From Burkholderiaceae bacterium (lineage in GTDB: Bacteria > Pseudomonadota > Gammaproteobacteria > Burkholderiales > Burkholderiaceae_E), in assembly GCA_023954015.1 (NCBI GenBank), contig JAMLIS010000012.1, positions 48,659 to 112,658 of the forward strand: a stretch of 64,000 bases of DNA. The letters are read 5' to 3'. A program made the position numbers and the translations under genes. Positions 9,097 to 17,024 of this stretch are shown piece by piece. Below the pieces are notes generated by a model, which worked only from the letters and a program-made list of their open reading frames with translations, did no database searches and had not been told where the DNA came from. Every line of letters starts with the position of its first letter. Position 1 is the first letter of the stretch.

Positions 9097-10773
9097 TCAC
9101 TGCCGCTGCGACAACGCGACGCGCGACAGCCAGACGACCGGGATCACGCCCACGAGCACGATCACCAGCGCGGGCAGCGCCGCCTCGGCCAGGCGCTCGT
9201 CGGCGGCGAACTGATAGGTGACGACTGCCAGCGTGTCGAAATCGAAGGGGCGCAACACGAGCGTTGCCGGCAATTCCTTCAGGCAGTCGATGAAGACGAG
9301 CAGCGCGGCCGCGCCCACGCTGCGGCGCATCAGCGGCCAGTGGATCTCGCGCAGCACCTGCAGCGGGCGGCGACCGAGGCTTCGTGCGCTCTGATCCATC
9401 GACGGACTGATGCGCGCCAGCCCGGAGTCGATGCTTTGGTAGGCGACCGGAAAGAAGCGCACCGCGTACGCGTATACGCAGGCCACTGCACTGCCGCCGG
9501 CAAACAGTGCCGGCACGCCCAGCGCGGCGGTGAACGGCGCAAGCGCCCGGTCGAGCGCACCCGACAGGATGAGCAGGCCGACGCCGAGCACGACACCCGG
9601 CAGCGCATAGCCCGTGTTGGCGAGCAGCAGTGCGCCGCGCAGCAGCGGTCCGCTGGCCAGGCGGGCGGCGTAGGTGGCGACCAATGCGCCCGGCAACACG
9701 ACGGCAACGCCGCCGCCGGCGAGGATCGCGGTATTGCGGATCCAGTCGACCAGCCGCGCGTCGAGCGCGGCGCCACCGCCGATCCACTCGACGACGAGCA
9801 GCGTCGCAGGCAGCGCAAAGCCGAAAACGACCGGCAGCGCGCAGGCGAGCGTCGCGCGCAGCGCCGCGGCGCCTCGCAGGCGGATTCGCGGCGCGGGCCG
9901 CGGGTTGCGAACGTGAAACTGCATGCGCCCGCGCTGGCCGCGTTCGACGAGCAGCAAGCCGACAACGAGCACGAGCAGCATCGTCGCCAGGCGTGCCGCG
10001 CCGACCCGATCGCCCATCGCCTGCCACGCACGATAAATGCCGGCAGTAAATGAATCGACCGAAAAATAAGCGACTGTGCCGAAATCGGCAAGTGTTTCCA
10101 TCAGCGCAAGCGCACAGCCCGCGACTACAGCCGGGCGCGCCACCGGCCAGGTGATACGCCACCAGGTGCGCCGACGGCTCAAGCCGAGCGAACGCGCGGC
10201 CTCGGCCAGCGACTCGCTGCGATCGGTGAAGGCCGCCCGAGCGAGCAGGTAGACGTACGGATACAACGCGAGCCCGAGAAAAAGCCCGGCAGCGGGCCAC
10301 GAATGGACGTCGGGAAACCAGTATTCGCCGACCTGCAGGCCGGTGAGCGCCCGGAAGCCGCGTTGCAGCGCGCCGTAGCTCGCCAGGAAGTCGGTGTACG
10401 CGTAGGCCATCACGAAGGCCGGCGTCGACAGCGGCAGCACGAGCATCCACGACAACGCGCGTCGCCCCGGGAAATCGAAGGCTGCAACGAGCCAGCCGGT
10501 GCTCACGCCGATCCACAAGACGACGGCGAGCACCATCGCCGCCAGCTTGCCGGTGGTGATCGTGTAACGCGGCAGCACCGTGCCGAACAGATGCGAGAGC
10601 GCCCCTGTCCCGGCTGTCGGGTCGGCGCCCGAACGCGAGAAGGCGAGCCAGACCACGGCGACGATCGGCAACAGGACGACCAGCGAGCCCAGGACCGAGC
10701 CCGTCGCGAGCAGTTGCGGGGAGAAGACTCCGGTCGGCGCGGCGCGTTGCCGCGACGTGCTATTCGGCGTCAC
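9097..10773 (-). CDS. Ferric-iron-type ABC transporter permease (two fused permease domains)
   Basis: This 558-residue inner-membrane protein resembles FbpB/SfuB, in which two BPD-type permease modules are fused in one chain with about 12 membrane segments. Both EAA-type coupling loops are visible: E-A-A-R-S-L-G-L-S-R-R-R in the first half and S-A-R-S-L-G-R-R-P-L-Q in the second. Start: the frame is open further upstream but would overlap the divergent ATPase gene, so I chose the GTG at 10773, downstream of a perfect TATAAT. Its partner ATPase is divergent. No FbpA-like binding protein lies in the window, so iron as substrate is inferred only from family resemblance; thiamine or a related substrate is possible. 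Confidence 0.85.
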   Translation of the reverse strand: MTPNSTSRQRAAPTGVFSPQLLATGSVLGSLVVLLPIVAVVWLAFSRSGADPTAGTGALSHLFGTVLPRYTITTGKLAAMVLAVVLWIGVSTGWLVAAFDFPGRRALSWMLVLPLSTPAFVMAYAYTDFLASYGALQRGFRALTGLQVGEYWFPDVHSWPAAGLFLGLALYPYVYLLARAAFTDRSESLAEAARSLGLSRRRTWWRITWPVARPAVVAGCALALMETLADFGTVAYFSVDSFTAGIYRAWQAMGDRVGAARLATMLLVLVVGLLLVERGQRGRMQFHVRNPRPAPRIRLRGAAALRATLACALPVVFGFALPATLLVVEWIGGGAALDARLVDWIRNTAILAGGGVAVVLPGALVATYAARLASGPLLRGALLLANTGYALPGVVLGVGLLILSGALDRALAPFTAALGVPALFAGGSAVACVYAYAVRFFPVAYQSIDSGLARISPSMDQSARSLGRRPLQVLREIHWPLMRRSVGAAALLVFIDCLKELPATLVLRPFDFDTLAVVTYQFAADERLAEAALPALVIVLVGVIPVVWLSRVALSQRQ

Positions 10774-10797
10774 GGTTGCTAGAATTCCTGATTGCGA

Positions 10798-10803
10798 ATT
10801 ATA
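10798..10803 (-). promoter_or_regulatory. TATAAT box in the 40-bp divergent promoter region
   Basis: The 40 bases between the permease GTG (10773) and the ATPase ATG (10814) are AT-rich compared with their surroundings and contain a consensus TATAAT reading toward the permease, about 25 bases before its start codon. On the plus strand TTGCTA (10776-10781) and TTATAG (10799-10804) are spaced 17 bases apart, a possible but leader-poor promoter for the ATPase gene. No convincing Fur box was seen. Confidence 0.45.
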
Positions 10804-10813
10804 GGCATTCACG

Positions 10814-11986
10814 ATGAGCGCCCGACTCCCGAGTACGGCCCCGGGTTGCGCCGCCGAATCCGTGCCGGCGGTCGGCGACATCTGGGCGCTTCAGGTCGAG
10901 GACTTGTGCGTCTCCTTCGGCGCCGCCGGCACGAAGGTGGCCGCGCTCGACCGACTGAGCTTCCGCCTTCGCCGCGGCGAGATCGGCTGCCTGCTCGGCG
11001 CCTCCGGCTGCGGCAAGACGACCGCGCTGCGAACGATCGCCGGCTTCCTGCGGCCCGAAAGCGGTTGCGTGCACATCGACGCGCACTGCATCGCGTCGCC
11101 GCACAAGTGGACGGAGCCCGAACGGCGTGGCGTCGGCGTCGTATTCCAGGACTACGCGTTGTTCCCGCACCTCGACGTCGCCGGCAACGTGGGCTTCGGC
11201 CTGCGCGGGCGCTCCGCGGGCGAGCGCGACCAGCGCGTGCGCGCGATGCTCGAGCTGGTCGGGCTGCCGGGAATCGGCTCGCGTTTCCCGCACGAACTTT
11301 CCGGCGGACAGCAGCAGCGGGTGGCGCTGGCGCGTGCGCTCGCACCGGCCCCGTCGATCCTGCTGCTCGACGAGCCGTTCTCCAACCTCGACCCCGATCT
11401 TCGCGAGCGGCTCGCGCTCGACCTGCGCGAGATCCTCAAGCGCGCAGGCACGACCGCGTTGCTCGTCACGCACGACCAGTACGAGGCCTTCGCGCTGGCC
11501 GATCGCGTCGGCGTGATGCAGGCGGGGCACATCGAGCAGTGGGACACGCCGTACCGGCTCTATCACCAGCCGGCCACGCGCGAGGTGGCCGATTTCGTCG
11601 GGCTCGGCGCCTTCCTGCCGGGTGTCGTCGAGCACCGCGACGGCCGGTCGCAGGTACGCATCGAGCTCGGCACCCTGCCGATCCACGCCCGCACCGACCA
11701 GGCCATCGCGGGCGCCACCGCGAACACGCGCGGCGAGGTGCTCGTGCTGCTGCGCCCCGACGACGTGGTCCACGACGACGAGAGCACGCTGCGCGCAAGC
11801 GTGGTGCGCAAGGCGTTCCGCGGCGCGCAGTTCCTCTACACGCTGCGCCTGCCCAGCGGCGCGACGCTGCTCGCGCTGGTGCCGAGCCATCACGACCACG
11901 CGATCGGCGAGAGCATCGGAATCCGCTTCGATGCGGATCACGTCGTCACCTTCGACCTGCAGGAAACGGCGCAGGCGACACACTGA
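10814..11986 (+). CDS. ABC transporter ATP-binding protein, FbpC/PotA type
   Basis: This 390-residue ATPase has Walker A G-A-S-G-C-G-K-T at 62-69, Q-D-Y-A-L-F-P-H in the Q-loop region, signature L-S-G-G-Q-Q-Q-R, Walker B I-L-L-L-D-E-P-F-S-N-L-D, and the H-loop in T-H-D-Q-Y-E-A-F. The C-terminal third (about 260-390) is a regulatory TOBE-like region, as in iron, spermidine and molybdate importers. The D-Q-Y-E-A-F and F-S-N-L-D motifs favour the FbpC group. It is divergent from the fused permease and should power it. No substrate-binding protein gene is adjacent. Confidence 0.88.
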   Translation: MSARLPSTAPGCAAESVPAVGDIWALQVEDLCVSFGAAGTKVAALDRLSFRLRRGEIGCLLGASGCGKTTALRTIAGFLRPESGCVHIDAHCIASPHKWTEPERRGVGVVFQDYALFPHLDVAGNVGFGLRGRSAGERDQRVRAMLELVGLPGIGSRFPHELSGGQQQRVALARALAPAPSILLLDEPFSNLDPDLRERLALDLREILKRAGTTALLVTHDQYEAFALADRVGVMQAGHIEQWDTPYRLYHQPATREVADFVGLGAFLPGVVEHRDGRSQVRIELGTLPIHARTDQAIAGATANTRGEVLVLLRPDDVVHDDESTLRASVVRKAFRGAQFLYTLRLPSGATLLALVPSHHDHAIGESIGIRFDADHVVTFDLQETAQATH

Positions 11987-11989
11987 CGA

Positions 11990-12021
11990 TCGGCGAACGA
12001 CTCGCTCGGCGAACGACTCGC
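11990..12021. repeat. Perfect 16-bp tandem duplication
   Basis: The 16-base unit TCGGCGAACGACTCGC is present twice in direct succession (11990-12005 and 12006-12021), starting just after the stop of the ATPase gene, in the gap before the convergent livF. A recent slippage duplication is the simplest explanation. No terminator is evident. Confidence 0.9.
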
Positions 12022-12056
12022 GAGCGCACTGCACGCGCCGGCGCGCAGACGGCGCA

Positions 12057-12821
12057 TCACACGCCGAGATAGGTCTGCAGCGCGCGCTCGTCGGCCGAGA
12101 GCGACGCCGAGCTGCCTTCGAGCACGACGCGGCCGCGCTCGAGCACGACGCAGCGTTCGGTGTGCGCGAGCACGGCGCGGTAGTTGCGGTCGACGATGAG
12201 CGAGGCGATGCCGCTGCCGCGGATGCCCGCGACGATGCGCCAGATCTCGCGCACGATCAGCGGCGCCAGTCCTTCGGTCGCCTCGTCGAGCACGATCAGG
12301 TCGGGGTTCGTCATCAGCGCCCGCCCGATGGCGAGCATCTGCTGCTCGCCGCCGGAGAGCTGGTTGCCGCCATTGTTTACGCGCTCGGACAGGCGCGGAA
12401 AGGTCTCGAGCACGCGATCGAGGGTCCAGTCGACCTGGCCGCGCACGCCGGGGCGTGCCGCCATCACGAGGTTTTCGCGGACGCTCAGGTTCGGGAAGAT
12501 GCCGCGCCCTTCGGGCACGTAGCCGATGCCGAGCCGCGCGACGCGGTCGGGCCGCTCGTTCGCGCGATCGCGTCCGGCGATCGTGATGCGCCCGGTGGTC
12601 GAGCGCATCAGGCGCAACATGCTGCGGATCAGCGTCGTCTTGCCCATTCCGTTTCGACCGAGCAGGCCGACCGCCTCGCCCGTGTCGATGCGCAGGCTCA
12701 CGCCCTGCAGCACGTGGCTCTGGCCGTAATACGCATGCAGGTCCGCGACCTCGACGATCGGCCGGCGCGGGGCGCCGCGCGCGGGGGCAGCGGGAGTCGC
12801 CGGGACGGCTTCGGCAGGCAT
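12057..12821 (-). CDS. livF: Branched-chain amino acid ABC transporter ATPase LivF
   Basis: This is one of two ATPases of the high-affinity Liv importer, 254 residues. Walker A is G-R-N-G-M-G-K-T-T at about 55-63, with a Y-V-P-E-G-R-G-I-F-P-N-L block typical of LivF, signature L-S-G-G-E-Q-Q-M, and Walker B L-I-V-L-D-E-A-T-E-G-L. The usual H-loop histidine is replaced: the segment reads I-V-D-R-N-Y, which is common in LivF-type subunits. The ATG at 12821 follows the livG stop by 8 bases. It is the last gene of livKHMGF. Confidence 0.95.
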   Translation of the reverse strand: MPAEAVPATPAAPARGAPRRPIVEVADLHAYYGQSHVLQGVSLRIDTGEAVGLLGRNGMGKTTLIRSMLRLMRSTTGRITIAGRDRANERPDRVARLGIGYVPEGRGIFPNLSVRENLVMAARPGVRGQVDWTLDRVLETFPRLSERVNNGGNQLSGGEQQMLAIGRALMTNPDLIVLDEATEGLAPLIVREIWRIVAGIRGSGIASLIVDRNYRAVLAHTERCVVLERGRVVLEGSSASLSADERALQTYLGV

Positions 12822-12829
12822 CGCGACGC

Positions 12830-13621
12830 TCAACGTGCCGCCTCGTCGCCCAGGTACGCTTCCCGGACGTCGGGGCTGTTGCGGATCGCCTCCGGCGCGC
12901 CACTGGCGATCACGCGACCGTTGACCATCACGGTGATCTCGTCGGAGACGCGGAAGACGGCGTCCATGTCGTGTTCGACGAGCAGGATCGCGTGCTCGGA
13001 CTTCAGTCCCTCGAGCAGCGAGAGCATGCGATCGGACTCCTCCGCACCCATGCCGGCCAGCGGTTCGTCGAGCACCAGCACGCGCGGCGCCGTGGCCAGG
13101 CACATCGCGATCTCGAGTTGGCGCTTCTGGCCGTGCGACAGCGTTCCCGCCTCGCGATCGGCATGCGTCGCCAGCCCGGCCTTCTCCAGCGCAGCCCGTG
13201 CAACGCTTCCGCTGAAGCTGCATCGCGATGCCGCCGACAGCCAGTCCCACGGTCGCTGGCGACGCGCCTGCGCGCTCAGGCGGCAGTTCTCGAACACGGT
13301 GAACGGCGCGAAGATCGTGTTGCGCTGGTAGCTGCGACCCAGTCCCGCCTGCGCGCGGCGCGGCTGCGACCAGCGAGAGACGTCCCGCCCGAGCAGTTCG
13401 ACGCTGCCCTCGCTGGCCGGGAGCTCGCCCGACAGCACGTTGATCAGCGTGGACTTGCCGGCGCCATTGGTGCCGATCACCGCATGCACGGTTCCGCGGC
13501 GCACGGCGAGCGAGACGCGATCGACGGCCTTCAGCCCGCCGAAGCTGCGCGACACCGCGTTCGCGCGCAGCAGCACTTCGCCGCCGCCCGTCCCACCGGC
13601 CTGCGAAGACGCATCAGGCAT
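12830..13621 (-). CDS. livG: Branched-chain amino acid ABC transporter ATPase LivG
   Basis: This is the second Liv ATPase, 263 residues from the ATG at 13621, which overlaps the end of livM by 8 bases. A start at 13669 is open but extends deep into livM. Motifs are Walker A G-T-N-G-A-G-K-S-T, the R-S-Y-Q-R-N-T-I-F Q-loop, signature L-S-H-G-Q-K-R-Q-L-E-I, Walker B V-L-V-L-D-E-P-L-A-G-M, and H-loop V-E-H-D-M-D. The signature L-S-H-G-Q in place of L-S-G-G-Q is seen in many LivG proteins. It works as a heterodimer with LivF below the LivH-LivM pore. Confidence 0.95.
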   Translation of the reverse strand: MPDASSQAGGTGGGEVLLRANAVSRSFGGLKAVDRVSLAVRRGTVHAVIGTNGAGKSTLINVLSGELPASEGSVELLGRDVSRWSQPRRAQAGLGRSYQRNTIFAPFTVFENCRLSAQARRQRPWDWLSAASRCSFSGSVARAALEKAGLATHADREAGTLSHGQKRQLEIAMCLATAPRVLVLDEPLAGMGAEESDRMLSLLEGLKSEHAILLVEHDMDAVFRVSDEITVMVNGRVIASGAPEAIRNSPDVREAYLGDEAAR

Positions 13622-14612
13622 GTCGTAGACGCCGACGAAGCGAGACGCGCCGCCCGGCGTGTCGCGCAACGCCGATCAGGCCCTCGGGCATCAGTGCGAC
13701 GAAGGCGATGATCGTCAATCCGAGCGTGAGCTGCCAGTGACGCGCGAACTCGCCGAAGATCGGATCCGACTGGAACAACTCCTGCAGCGCCACGAAGGCG
13801 ACTGCGCCGAGCACCGCGCCCCAGAGGCTGCCGATTCCTCCCAGGATGATCATGATCAGCACGGCACCCGATTCGTGCCACGACAGCAGCTCCGGATTCA
13901 CGAAGCCGTCCTTCAGCGCGACCAGGAAGCCCGCCAGACCGGCGAGCAGCGCGGCCACGACGAAGGCGGCGAGCTTGTACGGATAGGTCGGGAAACCCGC
14001 CGCGCGCATTCGCTGCTCGTTGACGCGGATCCCCGCGAGGGCGCGCCCGAAGCGACTGCGCACGATCAGCGCGAGCAGCCCGAAGGTGAATGCGAGCGAC
14101 GCGAGCACGAACCAGTAGAAATTGTTGCCCGCGTCGAGGTCGACCAGGGGGCGCCCACCGAGCGATACGTCGGGACGGAAATACAGGTAGATGCCGTCGC
14201 TGCCGCGCCCCAGGTCGGTGTCGTGGAACACGAAGTAAGCCATCTGCGCGAAGGCGAGCGTCACCATGATGAAGTAGATGCCGCGGGTGCGCAGCGACAG
14301 CGCGCCGACGAAAAGCGCGTATGCCCCGCAGGCGAGCAGCGCCGCCGGCAGCACGATCCAGATCGACGCCGGGGCGCTCTGCGGCGTCAGCAAGGCGACC
14401 GTATACGCCCCGATGCCGAGGAAAGCCGCATGCCCGAAGGAGACGAGTCCGGCCTGGCCCACCAGCAACTCGAGACTGAGCGCGAAGATCGCCAGGATCA
14501 TCGTCTTGGTGACGAGCGCGATGCCGAACTTGCTGCCCACGATCGGGAACAGCGCGAGCGCCACCAGAAGCGTCAGCGCAACGACGACGGAGACGGACGA
14601 CGGAGCGCGCAT
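13614..14612 (-). CDS. livM: Branched-chain amino acid ABC transporter permease LivM
   Basis: This 332-residue membrane protein has about nine hydrophobic segments and the LivM hallmark F-G-H-A-A-F-L-G-I-G-A-Y. The coupling loop around I-R-V-N-E-Q-R-M-R-A-A-G is typical of BPD_transp_2 permeases. The start is either ATG 14612 or GTG 14618; both follow the livH stop within 10 bases, and the ATG was chosen. It pairs with LivH to form the channel. Confidence 0.94.
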   Translation of the reverse strand: MRAPSSVSVVVALTLLVALALFPIVGSKFGIALVTKTMILAIFALSLELLVGQAGLVSFGHAAFLGIGAYTVALLTPQSAPASIWIVLPAALLACGAYALFVGALSLRTRGIYFIMVTLAFAQMAYFVFHDTDLGRGSDGIYLYFRPDVSLGGRPLVDLDAGNNFYWFVLASLAFTFGLLALIVRSRFGRALAGIRVNEQRMRAAGFPTYPYKLAAFVVAALLAGLAGFLVALKDGFVNPELLSWHESGAVLIMIILGGIGSLWGAVLGAVAFVALQELFQSDPIFGEFARHWQLTLGLTIIAFVALMPEGLIGVARHAGRRVSLRRRLRHA

Positions 14613-14619
14613 CGTCACG

Positions 14620-15501
14620 TCAGGCGCTGCGGAACAGCCCTTCGGGGCGCCACAGCAGGATCGCGGCCATCAGCACGTAGACGAGCAGGCCGGAGGCCGA
14701 CGGAAAGAACACGGTACCGAAGGTTTCGACGAAGCCCACGAGCATCGCCGCGACGAGCGCGCCGCGGATCGACCCGATGCCGCCGATGACGACGACGACG
14801 AAGCAGACGATCAGGACCTGGTTGCCCATGCCCGGGTACACCGACGAGACGGGCGCGGCGATCGCACCGGCGAGCGCCGCCAGCGCCACGCCCGCGGCGA
14901 AGACGACGCGGTACAGGAACTGGATGTCGATGCCCATCGCCTGCACCATCTCGCGGTTCGATGCACCGGCGCGAATCGTCATGCCCAGGCGCGTGCGCGC
15001 GATCACCCAGAACAGTCCCAGCGCGACCACCAGGCACACCGCGGAGACGAGCAGCCGGTAGACCGGATAGGTCATCAGATCGCCCAGCGGAATGGTCCCC
15101 GACAACCATCCGGGCACCGGCACGCCGTGCACGTCGTCGCCGAGCAGCAGGCTGCGCGTCTCCTCGAAGACGAGGATCAGCGCGTAGGTCATCAGCACCT
15201 GCTGCAGGTGCTCGCGTTCGTAGAGATAGCTGAAGAACACCCACTCGAGCACGTAGCCGAGCACGACCGAAAGCAGAACGACCACCGCCAGCGTGACGAG
15301 GAACCCTGCGCCGGTCGATTGCTCGATCCACGGCCCGATCGCGAAGGCCATGTACGCGCCGATCATGTAGAAGCTGCCGTGCGCCAGGTTGATGATCCCC
15401 ATGATCCCGAAGATCAGCGTCAGCCCGCTGGCAACCAGGAACAGCAGCAGCCCGTACTGGATCGCGTTCAGGCACTGGACGAGGAAGACGACCGGATCCA
15501 T
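14620..15501 (-). CDS. livH: Branched-chain amino acid ABC transporter permease LivH
   Basis: This 293-residue inner-membrane permease carries I-I-N-L-A-H-G-S-F-Y-M-I-G-A-Y near residue 40, the LivH signature, and a coupling loop at R-A-G-A-S-N-R-E-M. Eight to nine membrane segments are visible. It lies downstream of livK beyond a strong terminator, so its expression probably depends on read-through. No good Shine-Dalgarno sequence precedes the ATG. Confidence 0.95.
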   Translation of the reverse strand: MDPVVFLVQCLNAIQYGLLLFLVASGLTLIFGIMGIINLAHGSFYMIGAYMAFAIGPWIEQSTGAGFLVTLAVVVLLSVVLGYVLEWVFFSYLYEREHLQQVLMTYALILVFEETRSLLLGDDVHGVPVPGWLSGTIPLGDLMTYPVYRLLVSAVCLVVALGLFWVIARTRLGMTIRAGASNREMVQAMGIDIQFLYRVVFAAGVALAALAGAIAAPVSSVYPGMGNQVLIVCFVVVVIGGIGSIRGALVAAMLVGFVETFGTVFFPSASGLLVYVLMAAILLWRPEGLFRSA

Positions 15502-15555
15502 GCGTGCATCGTGTGGGGTTCGGAAACGCGCGGCGAACGCGGCGACGGCCCGCAG

Positions 15556-15599
15556 GAAAAAAAACCGGCCGCCGGATCCGACGCAAGGATCCGGCGGCC
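15556..15599 (-). terminator. Strong intrinsic terminator between livK and livH
   Basis: A perfect 14-bp stem (15565-15578 with 15586-15599) with a 7-base loop is followed on the minus strand by eight T residues (15556-15563). It lies 20 bases after the livK stop and before livH. Partial termination here would give much more binding protein than permease, a known layout for ABC importers. Confidence 0.9.
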
Positions 15600-15619
15600 G
15601 CCCGACGCGGTCGGGCGCG

Positions 15620-16783
15620 TCACATCCTGCAGCCGCGCCCCGGGTCGGCGAGCGCCTTCACTGCGACGCCCTGCACCTGGTTCACCTTGCCCTCGACCTT
15701 GCGCAGATAGATGTCCTGCACCGGATTGTGCGACGACGAAAGCGTGAACACGCCGCGCGGGCTGTCGATCTTCGCCTTCTCGATCGCCTTCACCAGCACG
15801 TCGCGCTTCGTCTTGTCGCCCTTGGTCGCAGCCAGCCCGATGCCGAGTATCTGGGCCGCATCGTAGCCCTGCATCGCGTAGACGTCAGGCTGCATCTTGT
15901 ACGTCTTGGCGTAGGTGAGCCGGAACTGGTTGTCCTTCGGCGTGTTCAGCCCGTCCGCGTAGTGCAGCGTGGTCAGCAGGCCTTGCGCCGCCTCGCCCTG
16001 CGCATCGAGCGTGCCGTCGGTGAGGAAGCCCGCACCGACCAGCGGCACGGTGTTCTTCAGGCCGGCCGCAGCGTAGTCCTTGACGAACTTGACCGCGCCG
16101 CCGCCCGCGAAGAACGTGTAGACGACATCGGGCTTGATCGACGCGATCTCGGTGAGCAGCGCCTGGAACTCGACCTGCGGGAACGGCAGCGTGAGGTCTT
16201 TCTCGACCTTGCCGCCGCCCTTCGTGAACGCTTCCTTGAAGCCGTTGACGCTCTCCTTGCCCGCCGCATAGTCCCAGGTGATGGTGACGGCGCGCTTGTA
16301 GCCCTGCTTTGCGGCGACGATGCCCATCGCGTATGCCGGCTGCCAGTTCGAGAACGAGCTACGGAAGATGTTCGGCGCGCACATCGGGCCGGTGACGGCG
16401 TCGGCGCCGGCGTTCGGGTCGATCATCAGCGTGCCGGTGTCCTTGGCCACTTTCGCCATCGCCATCGCGACGCCCGAGTGCACGGTGCCGACCACGACGT
16501 CGACCTTGTCGCGGTTGATCAACTTGTTGATGTTGTCGGTGGCCTTCGCCGGCGCGCTCTCGTCGTCGACGCGCACGTACTCGACGACCAGGCCGCCGAG
16601 CTTGCCGCCCTGCTCGTCCACGTACTGCCTGAAGCCGTTCTCGATCGCGTTGCCGAGCGCGGTGTAGGTGCCGGAATACGGCAGCATGAACCCGACCTTG
16701 ATCGAGTCGGCGGCCGATGCGCCGAGCGCGAACGACGCGAGGACGGAGGCCACGGCCAGCTGCGTTGCGTGTGAGCCCTTCAT
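15620..16783 (-). CDS. livK: Branched-chain amino acid ABC transporter substrate-binding protein
   Basis: This 387-residue periplasmic protein has a signal peptide (M-K-G-S-H-A, hydrophobic core, cleavage probably after A-L-G-A-S-A-A), then a type I periplasmic-binding fold: I-K-V-G-F-M-L-P-Y-S-G-T-Y-T-A-L-G at the start and R-G-V-F-T-L-S-S-S-H-N-P-V-Q-D near the end. The ATG at 16783 has a strong AGGAGA Shine-Dalgarno sequence 6 bases before it. It delivers leucine, isoleucine, valine or a related compound to LivHMGF; some close relatives carry aromatic compounds or amides, so the substrate is not certain. Confidence 0.93.
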   Translation of the reverse strand: MKGSHATQLAVASVLASFALGASAADSIKVGFMLPYSGTYTALGNAIENGFRQYVDEQGGKLGGLVVEYVRVDDESAPAKATDNINKLINRDKVDVVVGTVHSGVAMAMAKVAKDTGTLMIDPNAGADAVTGPMCAPNIFRSSFSNWQPAYAMGIVAAKQGYKRAVTITWDYAAGKESVNGFKEAFTKGGGKVEKDLTLPFPQVEFQALLTEIASIKPDVVYTFFAGGGAVKFVKDYAAAGLKNTVPLVGAGFLTDGTLDAQGEAAQGLLTTLHYADGLNTPKDNQFRLTYAKTYKMQPDVYAMQGYDAAQILGIGLAATKGDKTKRDVLVKAIEKAKIDSPRGVFTLSSSHNPVQDIYLRKVEGKVNQVQGVAVKALADPGRGCRM

Positions 16784-16933
16784 CGAATCTCCTCCAGGGT
16801 TTTTTCGGACACCCGGCATTATCGAACCGGATCGAACGCCGCGCGACTGCTGGCTTACCCGAGCACGTCGGGCGCACGACTCGCAACGGGGCGGCGGCGC
16901 CGAGCACGTCCGGCGACGGCGCGAAGCGCACGC

Positions 16934-16962
16934 AAAGTACTTCCCCTTCGGGGCCCTGTCAA
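16934..16962 (-). promoter_or_regulatory. Sigma70 promoter of the liv operon
   Basis: On the minus strand TTGACA (16957-16962) and TACTTT (16934-16939) are separated by exactly 17 bases. Transcription would start near 16927, giving a leader of about 145 bases before the livK ATG. Directly upstream of the -35 lies a perfect 12-bp palindrome, GCACTATAGTGC (16963-16974), a good candidate for a regulator site. Confidence 0.75.
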
Positions 16963-16974
16963 GCACTATAGTGC
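16963..16974. promoter_or_regulatory. Palindrome abutting the liv -35 box, candidate operator
   Basis: GCACTATAGTGC is a perfect inverted repeat beginning at the base next to the TTGACA box. Its position suits an activator that contacts RNA polymerase or a repressor that blocks it. Identity of any binding protein is unknown. Confidence 0.4.
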
Positions 16975-17024
16975 AGCTATCGCACTCCGGCGCGGGCGCG
17001 CGAAGCGACGCGCGTCGACCCGCA

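Noticed and set aside
10774..10813. A Fur box in the divergent iron-type promoter
   Set aside because: The AT-rich stretch does not match a 19-bp Fur consensus well enough to call.
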